A stretch of DNA of 64,000 nucleotides from Tetrapyrgos nigripes (Eukaryota; Basidiomycota; Agaricomycetes; Agaricales; Campanellaceae), in NCBI GenBank assembly GCA_013368315.1, contig JAACJM010000040.1:310001-374000 (forward strand), read 5' to 3'. Of the stretch, positions 32,926-43,231 are shown piece after piece. Made by a program: the position numbers and the translations under genes. The stretch's first letter is position 1; each line of letters starts with the position of its first letter. The notes beneath the pieces are model-generated. The model was given only the letters and a program-made list of their open reading frames with translations. It was not told the origin of the DNA and ran no database searches.

Positions 32926-34353
32926 GGTAATAGATGAGTTCTGCACACACACTAACGACTTGCTGGCCCCTTTGCGATGGTACGCTGTGAGATCATAGAG
33001 AGTCGAGACTGAGATGATGGTTGAAGTCAGGAATGTCTCGGCGCGACGCGTATTTCATCAGCTCTACTCTTCTTCCACCTGATTTCTACCTCTGCGCCAG
33101 GATGACTACACGTTCAGCGCAATGGTGGTTTCAGGGTGAATAGTCCTCACAATGTCTTCGTTATGTATGTCCTCCTCGTCGGTTTGAAAGTACGTCCCTC
33201 ATTAGCTCTTCCCGTGCGGCCTCAGCCTCAGGCACTGACTGGTCGGAGTCCCTCCCAGCATAACTGCAACCAAATTGATCCGTCTGTTGGCCTTGATACC
33301 AACGTACTTCATCGTGTATCATCGCAGTGTCCAATATATTCTACTTCTGGCCTTCCTGCAGACGAATGTTTTGTCAAGGACAATTTGTGGGTCAGATCTA
33401 CTCCTTGCCATCTCAACTTCAACTGATAGTTAAAGGCCGCATCTCTCCCAGCCGTGTCTTGTCGAATTTGGATAATTGCGACCATACCTTTTTGGATTCA
33501 TCGAGACTTCAGGACATTCCAGTGGCATAAAACACAAAAACAGTTTCAACGCTGTGGCACGAGATAAGTGGCGCAGTACGTATAAAAGCTGCTGCTCTCT
33601 CCAAGCATGGATTCATCACCCTACTCTTCTAAACAGTCTTCCAGCTCCGTCGTTCAAATTTCAAATGCCTTGAACCGAGCCCGACTGCTCCCCAGTTCTG
33701 CAGTCCAACCTTCAGAATGCTACTCCGTCATTATGCTAATCGATTCCATCGTTTTGCTGTTCAGCTCTTTCGTGCGTCGGTTTTATATATCGTCCAATGC
33801 CTGGATTATTAACTTTCTATTCAACAACCAGGACTTGCCATCCTAGTCCTTCAAACCACTCTGCCACAACATCATATTACACTCGGACTGGTGCTTTTGA
33901 CAAAACTTTCGGCCTATCTTCTAACTGGTTTTATAAGAGGACTTGTCTCAATCATTGCCTCAAATTCAACGTCTATGTGCAAGGTACATAATGTCGCCTT
34001 CTGGCCTATGGACGATCATGAATGCTCAGACTGCTTGCCCGAACCCTTCTGCCCAGCCATACACGAAAACAAGACATGCAGGAATCAATCTGCAAAACTG
34101 CATCAACGTAAGCGGTTTTCGTTCTGAGTAGATGGTACAGTTGCTGTTTTATCAGTGAGGATCATATGGAGGGAGTGGCGAACAAGAGTCGTTTACAATT
34201 GACACTGTCAAATGTTTCTGCAAGTCAACAAGGGGAGCGAATTCGGTCTTTATTTATAGTTCTCTTGTTACCTTTTTGAAGAAGTCAGAATGTTATTCAA
34301 ACTACCAGTACACTTTTTTTACACTTCTGTTCCTCTGCTTCGAAGTCGGCTCC
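32926..34353. other. Gene-poor region
   Basis: About 1.4 kb. It holds one weak candidate (33136-33426) and some short hydrophobic open stretches near 33600-33990, none with family similarity. Confidence 0.4.
33136..33426 (+). CDS. Possible small secreted cysteine-containing protein
   Basis: A 96-codon frame with a hydrophobic N-terminal stretch (VFVMYVLLVGL) followed by a disordered part and four cysteines. It could be a small secreted protein, but the hydrophobic segment is short, there is no family match and no confirmed promoter. It may equally be chance. Confidence 0.2.
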   Translation: MNSPHNVFVMYVLLVGLKVRPSLALPVRPQPQALTGRSPSQHNCNQIDPSVGLDTNVLHRVSSQCPIYSTSGLPADECFVKDNLWVRSTPCHLNFN

Positions 34354-36721
34354 TTACAGTTTCCCTGGCCCTTCCGTCCCAGTCTTCAAACCCAAACACC
34401 TCTCATAGAAGTCCAGCTCCCTTTCCAATGCATCCTTCTGTGTCTCTTTCTTCCTCCAACCGTGTCCTTCTTCAGGGTAAAGCTTGAACTCTGCTTGACC
34501 ACCAGCTTTGAGGATATTATCGTACATTGACTGAGCTTGGTTTTTTGGAACCACTCTGTCTATATCACCTTGGAGAATCTGCAGAAACCATTACTCAGTG
34601 TCAGCTGAAAACAGCAAACAAAAATCAACGCACCAAAAGCGGGCTCCTAATCCTATCGGCATAATGCACTGGACTCCTCTCCCTCAATATCTTCTTCCTC
34701 TCCTCCTCTGTCGTCGCCCCTGGCACATCTGAAATCATATAATACGCCTCAAACTTGTGTGTTTCAGCCGAGAGCCCCACCAAGTCCACGACACCATACA
34801 ACGAAGTCGCAGCTGCGAATGCATCCAAGTCACTCGACAACGAAAGAGCAGTGCATACTGTGAGGCCTCCGGAAGAACTGCCTCGAATGACGGTTCGTTT
34901 GGGATCAATGAGGTTGTGTGGAGAAGACGAGAGGAGTTTGGCAGCTTTGATGCAGTCTTCAGTGTCGAGAGGGCCCCATTGACCTTTGAGTCTGTCCATG
35001 TAAGCACGCCCGTAGCAACAAGAACCACCGTAGTTCACGTCGAGCCTATAGATTAGAAAATTCAGGACCAGAAATGATAGGAACAATTAAAAAGAACTCA
35101 CCAAGCCCAACCCCTAGAAGTGAAATACTGTATGGTTGACCGCAAACTCTGATATGCTAATCCGGTCGGTCCTCCTAGTACGTGAAACGATGTACAGAGG
35201 GAAAAAAGTGAATAGTGAAAGTAGCAGAAAGGTAGTAAAACAAGTTACCGTGGACGTTGACTACACAAGGCGGTTTCTCTCCTTCTATGCTGGAGCCCTC
35301 GTATTGGGGATTGTGAGGTGCATAGTAAACCACATGTAATGGATCTCCCGTTGGTGGGACCTCTAATGTAATGCCTTTAGGTATCGACACCATGTCTTTC
35401 CGGAAAGGCACTTCTCCGGGCGGGTTCAGGTTCTCAAATGTCACTTGAAGGGAGTCGGAATCCAATCCCGAAACGGTACACTGCACGACAGTAGGGAAAT
35501 CGTTTGCTTTGCCTCCAATAAAGACGGCCTGACCCTTCTCCCTCGACACTGTCTTCACACTGTCCACTTTCACATATGGACTATCCAGCTCCTTCCTAGT
35601 TCTTCCCTTGACGTCCACGAGATAAAATATCGATCTTCCATCTCTCCACGCAGCAAAGATACCAAACCTTCCATCCCGGTCAATGACAGCGTAGGGAAAC
35701 ATCCCCAAAGACCACATAACTTCAGAAAAATCCTCTTTGATGGGTTTGGGAAAAATTGGTGAGGACTGGTTCGTATCGACGTCGTATTTCCATGGATTAG
35801 AGAAGCCAGAGACATCGCTGAGGAATAGAAGGGTAGAATTGGATGCCCAAGAGAGCCAGCCAACACTGACATCGTTGTTTTGACCGGCAATTGTGATGGG
35901 TTTCGACAGTGTGGCAGCAGAACCGAGACACCGCCTAAAGATACGTCAGCGACAAGGATCTGTGTAACTTCCCAAGGCATATTAGGGTTGGACCATTGCT
36001 GCCATGCTAAGCGAGTCCCGTCGGGAGAAAAAATGGGGAAAGCGTAAAAGTTGGCTCCAGAAACGATGACGGAAACACTTTGGGCGTTGGTGTCGATGAG
36101 GCAGATATTATTCACGACGGAAGCGGGCTCGTCGATGGTATGATCTTCGTGGACAGAAACGAGCAGGTGGGGAGCGGTAGGATGAACGCATATTTGTGCA
36201 AATCGATGGGCCTGGTTGTCTGATTTCCAAAATTTAAATCAGGAACTTACTATTGGTGACCAATAGCTGAGACAGCGCACTTACCAGGAGTAACAGGTTC
36301 AGGGTAGGAATCTTCGCGGTCACATCCACCTTGTACACCCTGTTATCCTTCACATGCGAAAAATATGCGATTCCACCATTCACCGTCGCTGGCAAGCCAC
36401 CATACTCATGTACGGCTGTTCGGACATTCCAGTCCTTGCTTGGACCAGTGACTTCACGCCCAGTCACAGATTCTGTTAGAACGTTTCGTCCGGCTTCAGA
36501 TGGACGGCTTTCGACATGGTATACGGTCTCGGTTTTCGGATCGACGATTGCTTCTGTTATGGTTGTCACCTAGAGACGAGAACATAATGCAGAGTAATAT
36601 CAGATTTCTGAAAGACAGGTACGCCAAGACTCGGACGAGACGCAAACGCGTTGACACTCACACTACCTGTAATACTCTCTGCACTTATGGGTGATTGCCA
36701 TGTCCCATGTGGTGCCCGCAT
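34354..36721 (-). CDS. Prolyl-oligopeptidase-family (S9) serine peptidase
   Basis: Minus-strand gene. Exon 1 (from 36721) reads MRAPHGTWQSPISAESITGS and joins VTTITEAIVDPKTETVYHV in phase through a GTGAGT donor. The N-terminal beta-propeller shows HEYGGLPATVNGG and FPIFSPDGTRLAWQQWSNP blade motifs. The C-terminal alpha/beta hydrolase domain has CVVNVHGG, LDVNYGGSCCYGRAY, nucleophile Ser in VIRGSSSGGLTV, LYGVVDL, ILQGDIDRVVPK with the catalytic Asp, and His in PEEGHGWRKKE. This is the acylaminoacyl/dipeptidyl-peptidase-like branch. It has no signal peptide, so cytosolic turnover of short or blocked peptides is likely. Some internal exon edges were not resolved base by base. Confidence 0.88.
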
Positions 36722-37925
36722 CGTTCAGTGTATTTGGAGGTAGACTATACTCGATCAGAGACGGTTTGGCTTGGACGAGAGTAGGAAGCCGCAGGAAGGA
36801 GCAGGCGTCGGACCGCGTTGGTAGGTTAGACGAGCATCTGACTCAGCAAGTCCGAGTCCTCCTGCTTGTAAGTTGTAACCCTCCGCCTCCATTTCTTTCT
36901 AGTATTGTATGCAAGACTTTTCTGCTACTTGGAAGCAATTTTTACAGACCGACATGCCCGGGTGGTGCTCACGTTGGATTAGCGGCCCAATCAAATCATG
37001 TTTTACCGCGTCTTCAAGTTCAAATGCTCTAGCTCTCTGTCTTCCATCTATGATCTTCCTGGTTACAGTCATTGGACGCTCGGGTTAACACAGCTGCCCT
37101 GTGCGCGGCTACGCGAGCTGCCCTGCATTTCTACTGTATGCATGTATATGTTGTACATGCATACATTCGGAGATGTTTCTCGTTCTCTTGGTTCTTGGCA
37201 CCTCTAGTTGATGCAATTGGTCTATCGTCGCGCTTGCCCAGACTTGGTTGCTCTTGGCTGCCCGACTTCCGCTCTGGTCCCGCCTGCTGGAACGATTCTT
37301 TAAGCTTTAAGTTTAATCAGAGCCGGCTTTCAAAGCGCTTCCTGGGCTTACTCACTGCTCGAACTCACTGCTTCGCTTACTTCCGTGTAGTGTACTATGC
37401 ACATTGGTTTTTGGTTTCTTTTTAAAGGCCATCAATTCCTTTGTTTGCCAAGAGGTTGTCCCTGTGCAGGAAACATATAATCATACTCTTCATACAGATG
37501 CCACATAACCTACCCAACAAAACAACATTTTTCGACTTATAGTCCATGATCTCAAATTTCCGCTGTACTGGGTCATGGGAGGAGAGAGATTGTCTGGACT
37601 CTGGATGGGCCTGAGTAGGTTTGTGGGTTTCCAGTTAAAAAGGAGGACAGCTTCCGGTGAAAGTTGTAGCACGGTCTCTCACTCTTCCCCACTGCGCCTT
37701 CGGTTAACATTCACTTGACGTGAACTGGGCCCGCCCCATTCTTTGATTTCAATCTTGATTCCCTGCAGGCCTAGTGCTTTGTTGTTTAGGTTTAAAACTC
37801 ATCCTTCGCTGGCCGTTTTCCCATTCCTTTCCCCGTTCTTTTTCACCTTCGTTCGCTTGTTTATATCCTAAACGGTACATACCTAAACAATATTTGTTTC
37901 TAATCGTCTGCAGCATCATTACACT
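36722..37925. other. Intergenic region
   Basis: About 1.2 kb between the divergent S9 peptidase and carbonic anhydrase genes. No supported gene. It carries a 12-bp inverted repeat at 37135-37165. Confidence 0.5.
37135..37165. repeat. 12-bp inverted repeat
   Basis: Arms TGTATGCATGTA (37135-37146) and TACATGCATACA (37154-37165) are perfectly complementary around a 7-base loop. It could be a protein-binding palindrome or a chance hairpin. Confidence 0.7.
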
Positions 37926-39290
37926 ATGCGCTCCTCATTCACTCTCCTTGCTTTTGCTTCTCTTGCCCTCCGTGTCTCCGCCAACTGTATGTATGGCACT
38001 CACTTGCACAGACGCCAGGAGGGAACCGTCGAAGTCAGTAATTTCGGCTATAGCGGTACTCAAGGTGTGTTCATCCACTGACGTTTGTATCAAATTACAC
38101 GATGCACTGACCATACCAAAACCCAAACACAGGTCCCGTAAATTGGGCAAGCCTTAGCTCAGAGAATTCCGCGTGTACCAGCGGCAAGACCCAGTCCCCC
38201 ATCGTCTTGGATGATACCGTCTCTTTTGCCGAAGAAGCTCCCAAAGTCGTCATCGACAATGTCGAAGAAGCTGAATTCGAGAACCTTGGTACTACAATTG
38301 AAGTCATCGTCAACGGAACGACCAGCTTCGCTGGTACCGACTTCAGCTTGGCTCAGTTCCACCTACACACTCCCAGTGAACACAGAATCAACGACGAGTA
38401 CTTTCCTCTGGAGATGCATATGGTTCACGAGGCCGAAGGTGGGTTATTCTTAGATTCGGTTTCTTGGCCACTCTTGGTAGCTAAGCGTTAATTATAGATG
38501 GTTCCATTGCCGTTATTGCTGTACCTTTCCAACTCACCGAGGACGGTTCGACTACCGAGTTATTAACTGCCGTAATCGAGAACCTCGCCGATATCGAGAC
38601 TCCCGGAACCGCAACAAAAACTGGAGCACTCGACTTTACGGAACTCAGCGATGCCATTCAAACCAAGCCTCTCTTCCAATACACTGGCTCACTCACCACT
38701 CCTCCTTGCGCCGAAGGGCTTACGTTCTTAGTCCTTTCTGAGCCTGTTGGTGCTCTTTCTCTCATTTATGTCTCAGAGAGAAACTGAGATCACCTTTTTA
38801 TGTAGCTCGCTCTAAACGTCGCCACCTTCAATGCCATCAAGAAGGTCGTCAAGTTCAACGCCAGGTTCACCCAGGGCTCTCTCGGCGAGACCAATTTGCT
38901 GGAAGTGGCCACTGGAACCTTCCAAGACCTTCAGATTGGTAAGTCCATCTCTCACAGGTAGCCTTCAAGTTTCCGATCGCTAATTGCTCGCCCTCTTCTT
39001 TTCTTCCTCCCTTTCATCCGTTCTTTTTTCATCTCTCTGTCTTCTCAATCTTCTTATTGGATCCAGCTATCAACGGAAACGCTACCGAACCCATCAACAA
39101 CGAAGGTGATAAGGCTGACGAGAACAAGTCCGAGAGCGAGACCAAGACAACCGCTACTTCTACTACACCCCAAGCTGGTAGCCGCACACACTCTTTCGAT
39201 GTCTCAACTACCATCACTCTTTCCCCCGATCGGGCTTGTAAGGAGTTTGGTCTCCTCTGCAGTGCCAAGTTTGGTCGTCGGTGGTTCTGA
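37926..39290 (+). CDS. Secreted alpha-carbonic anhydrase
   Basis: Five exons (37926-38064, 38133-38438, 38498-38745, 38806-38938, 39067-39290) in phase, 349 residues. It begins with a signal peptide (MRSSFTLLAFASLALRVSAN). Zinc ligands are present: two His in FSLAQFHLHTPSEH and the third in LEMHMVHEAE. Other family marks are VNWASLS, SPIVLDD and the substrate-pocket LTTPPCAEGL. Reaction: reversible hydration of carbon dioxide outside the cell or in the wall. The tail after about residue 275 is an acidic, Thr-rich extension that ends without a clear GPI signal. The third intron uses GTTGGT, an uncommon donor, fixed by phase. Confidence 0.9.
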
Positions 39291-41540
39291 AGGCCTAGAG
39301 CCTAGACTTTGGGTTCAAAACCTCATAGGTCTTTTTAGGCCGCTGGACTTTTTTCTATTAACGGACTTGGTTTTCTATGACTAGACGTTATACAAGGACT
39401 TTGAATTGATAGTTAGCATGTGCACATTGGCAATCCTAGGTGGGGTGGATGTACCTATTCTATGATACAAGTAGCTTATGTATTTCCGGGACGTATCACA
39501 GTGGGTTAAACATATAGACCTGGAGAAACTGAACTACTTGAAAACTATCCGGCGCACTAATCGACACAGATTCAGAGGGCCCATGTTACCACCTTGAGGA
39601 GAACACGAGAACCATGGCCAGCTACATCGATCGCAACGATCGCAACGACCACAATCTCCAGATTCTCCACGATGACAATTCACATGCGCCCAGTCAGAAA
39701 GGGCCTTGACTGAGGTATCCAATGCCTTATGGCTATTCGTCTAGTCCTCACCCAAAAACCGAGAAGAGAGGCTCTACTGTTTCCTTCGACTCGACGTTTT
39801 CAGGTCGCAACTGAAATGACTGGGATAAATTAAGCTGAGCAGAGGAGGAACGCAGTGGGGGTTAAAATTGAGCTAAGTTATATTCTACGTTTTACTACAG
39901 GCAGTGGTGTTGATGGCTTTTTTTCTTTACTTTTCTTTTCTTTTTTCTGGCTTCTATTCGGATGCATCCACTTTCGGACATTTAGCGCAGCGAGACCCGA
40001 TACGTATACTGTTGACTACATTGTTGACTACCTAACGCACTGTAGACTACCAGATCATGACCGAAATATAGAACTTTGAACTTTTTCACAAGTAGCTCTT
40101 CTACCAACCACCACAGAACTAACTCCTTCGTCAACTCTAACCATTTTGCCCCCACACTGTTTAATCTCATCCACGACGATGAATGGTAAAATTCCGGATT
40201 CCTGCATGATGAAGTCTATGCGCACTGTCAGGTCGATCGTTGCGCCCTCAGTGATCGTTTTTAGCCATGGCCGAGAACGCTGGTTGTAAAATTGACAACT
40301 TAGCGACAGAAACTAGAGTCGGCGCCGGGCACTTCTACTCCATCGGATGTAGTACATGCTGTTTGAGCTGACCATTGAACGATGATGTCTGTAACCGCAA
40401 TATCAAATTGATCAAGAAAGAGGTCGAAGGGGGAACAACGAGCGATTTGTTCATTGAGAAGGAGGATGGGTTTTCAAGGGCAGCTCTGTAAGCTTTACGT
40501 ATGAATTCCCGATACTTTAGTAGAAGGGTGTGTAGGATAGAAGGGCAACTTCCTCCTGAAAGAAACGAACCTAGGCCAAACCTAGACCGAAACTTGAATG
40601 TGAAAGTCGGAGTTTAAATGTTCGGACTTTGCCACCTCTTCACAATTTTACTCGACTTGCGTCTTTCATCGGTTCACAAACTCCTCAGCACATGGATAGA
40701 GCACCCCAAAATACGCTTATCGATTGAAGATTTGCCACACGAACGTGAGTTCTCTATAAACAGACGTTTCCTTGCCACTTCTAGTTCGAGAGCCTTCGAG
40801 AGGTGTCAGTATATGTTCTAATTTTCATTTCTACACTTTCTCAAGTAATATCACAGTCCTTCCGCAGTTCGAATTCGCCAGTGTTCCATTTTGAAGACTG
40901 TCGTTCACGAGGCACATTTCCACAAGGACGCCTACTATCCTATTCTTCTCGTTCACAAAGAAGTACCAAAAATGATCTCAGTTGGATTTTAAAGATCCAT
41001 CCCGTGCTCATAAATTTTCGCTTTCAATAAAAATCCCATAGATTTACTCCGCAACAGACAAACCCCGACGTCCCGATTGATATTATCATTCTTTTTCAGC
41101 TTGTCAAGACTCACAACCTGTGCTTTGGAATCAGACCGATATAGGATGTAGTATCTTCAAAAATCACAATGAGGCGTTGTTAAATACGTCTGCAGGTACC
41201 CAGTATGCGAAGGAACGATTAAGAAGAGTTCCGCTGTGATCGCAAGTGATTGTCAACGCCAGACTTTGAACATATGAGCGTTTGAGCCCCGCGTTTTGGC
41301 AAGCCTCCAAATTCCTCATCGATAATCGAAAATACACTGTGCACTGGAGTACAGAATGGAAGTATTGTAATTTATATTTGGATGATTGACACTTGTCAGA
41401 AGCTCTTCGCCTCCGATTCGGATGAAGATCGTGCAGATGTGACGAGGGTCAGAATACAATGAAGTGGTGGAATATTTAAGGATGGAAAATGCAGGAGTTT
41501 ATCATCAGTATCCCCATACCCTCAGCTTTACATCGATACT
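39291..41540. other. Gene-poor region with traces of coding sequence
   Basis: About 2.2 kb with no intact gene. Short in-frame stretches on the minus strand (40085-40490) and on the plus strand (about 40870-40990, reading TVVHEAHFHKDAYYPILL) look protein-like but lack starts, so this may be decayed genes. GATCGCAACGATCGCAACGA near 39626 is a short tandem repeat. Confidence 0.4.
40085..40490 (-). pseudogene. Two-exon-like coding trace of unknown family
   Basis: Reading on the minus strand, one open stretch gives NEQIARCSPFDLFLDQFDIA and then TDIIVQWSAQTACTTSDGV; after a short gap a second gives RSRPWLKTITEGATIDLTVR and ILPFIVVDEIKQCGGKMVR. Both have ordinary protein composition and could be two exons of one gene, but no start codon or clean end was found. 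The family is not recognised. Confidence 0.3.
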
Positions 41541-42909
41541 ATGGTTCCCCCCAAAGTGCACGTGAGGAGATGGCTCGTCGAGGACTTTTACAAGGAACTC
41601 CAACGCCCCGACTCTCCCTACAAAGATTGCTATGTTATCGCCATGACACAATGCAAAAACCCGATCTACGAAGCATGCCTGCACGAGTATGTCCACCTCC
41701 TCATCTGTGACAAGGGGTACCGTAGATGGACCAGGGTCATCGCAGAACGAAAGAGGAGGGACGATCCTGACCAAGTGATAATCGGTGTCTGGCCCTGGAT
41801 TCGGTCGAGCTTTGACCTCCGAGTAGGCGACGGAGCGCCTGATAGTGGCCCAACTGTCCTTGACGATGACTTCACCGGTGGCGAGGACCATGAATACCAG
41901 ACAGCAGTACCCATTCTCCTGCGCAATGTCATTTTCAAACCACCACTGGACTTTCAGAGTGTCGCGAACGTGCTCGTACACGTTCATAGAAAAAGTCCGG
42001 TTTATTCTCTGCTGTCGAAAAACTGTTATTGGTATGCGGGTGGTGTTTATGAAGCACTTAAAGTGATGGCCGGGCCGACTAAGGAGAATGTCTTCTACTC
42101 GCTGGAGTCCATGAACCAAAAGAGATATGTAATGTATGCAAAGATGGGCCTACAAGTAAGTTTTGGCGGTTATCCATCGATAAGATTGATCATTAAATCA
42201 AAACACGATAGGTGATTAAAGACATGCAAAAGGCGGCTGTGGGATTCCTGGAGTCGCTCGACAACAACCCATTCAGAGGCCCAGCCGAAGAAGGTGCTCC
42301 TCCGGTCATCGAAGAGGACCCCATAGGCAATTTGACGCAGACCTCACAAGAATTGGACCAGAAGGTAAGCTTGGAGTCTGTATTTACGAGGATCGTTCTC
42401 ATCCACGCGTGGCAGTTTGACGAAAGAATTACGGAGATCCTGGTGGAACACGATGCCGCCAATGATCTCGATGTGAGTATTTTGTCTCGGTTCATTCGAA
42501 TATTGAACGATCTAACATAGTGTCGAATTTTAAGGAATCTGCTACACGCGAGGAGGCCATAGCCGTCAATACTGACCTGCGAAATTTCACTCAGGCTGTC
42601 TTGGGTGATCCTGAAAAAGAGAGGAACCTTGCGGCTTATAACGAACGCGTGAAACAGGTGCGTGCGCCCGTCCTATCATCGCTCTTTCAGGACTAATCTG
42701 ACTGGATTTTTCGGTTTGTTTAGAGCACGAATGAGGTGGAACAGGTGTCAGATGACCCGGAGTATTTTAAGGAGCTGGAGAGTGCCGTACAGAAACTCAA
42801 TGTGGATGTTTTGACCGAGAAAGAAGAGAAGGAGTATGAGGAGGCCTTCCGTGCATTTGTGGGAAGTGTATTGAGAGCAGTGGAATCCGAGGGCGGAGCT
42901 GGGGTCTAA
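41541..42909 (+). CDS. Unknown protein with an NC motif like NlpC/LRAT papain folds
   Basis: Four exons (41541-42155, 42212-42472, 42535-42657, 42724-42909) in phase, 394 residues. The first 200 residues form a compact alpha/beta-looking domain. It contains ACLHEYVHLLICDKG near the start and VYSLLSKNCYWYAGGVYEAL later. A His strand followed by an Asn-Cys at the head of a helix resembles the LRAT/NlpC-P60 papain-like layout, where NC supplies the nucleophile. This is inference only. The C-terminal half is acidic and helical. No signal peptide, so likely cytosolic. It converges with the CHAT protease gene; stops are 322 bp apart. Confidence 0.6.
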
Positions 42910-43231
42910 TTTTAGCGATAGCTAGTTCGGGTGTAAACAAAGGGCCCAGATGACATAACGCCGCATATTTCAAGTTGCCGTTCTTACTTCCATGTACAAA
43001 CACAAAACTTTCTGGAAACTGTGTAGTCACTGTGTACTTGCAGAAGAATGTCATGATTTTCCTCTCTACATCGCAAACATTATGATTGTACCTAGAATCA
43101 TCGAAGGTGATTTTTTTGCTGTGGCAGTTGAAGCTACACTTCCAGTCTTGTTTCTCAGCTTTATCACTGGTTTTTTTATTATTGTGGCAACGCGCCAAGA
43201 AACAGGAGGATCCGAAAGATCAAGATTGTGT

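Noticed and set aside
37987..38011. Tiny intron in the carbonic anhydrase first exon (GTATGT...CACAG)
   Set aside because: At 25 bases it is too short to splice, and the read-through keeps the frame.
39534..39722. Cys-rich mini-protein with CDRCDRC repeats (minus strand)
   Set aside because: The cysteines come from a short GATCGCAAC tandem repeat; no signal peptide or homologue pattern.
41505..42119. Minus-strand frame opposite the gene at 41541
   Set aside because: It is the antisense of a well-spliced coding exon and lacks motifs.
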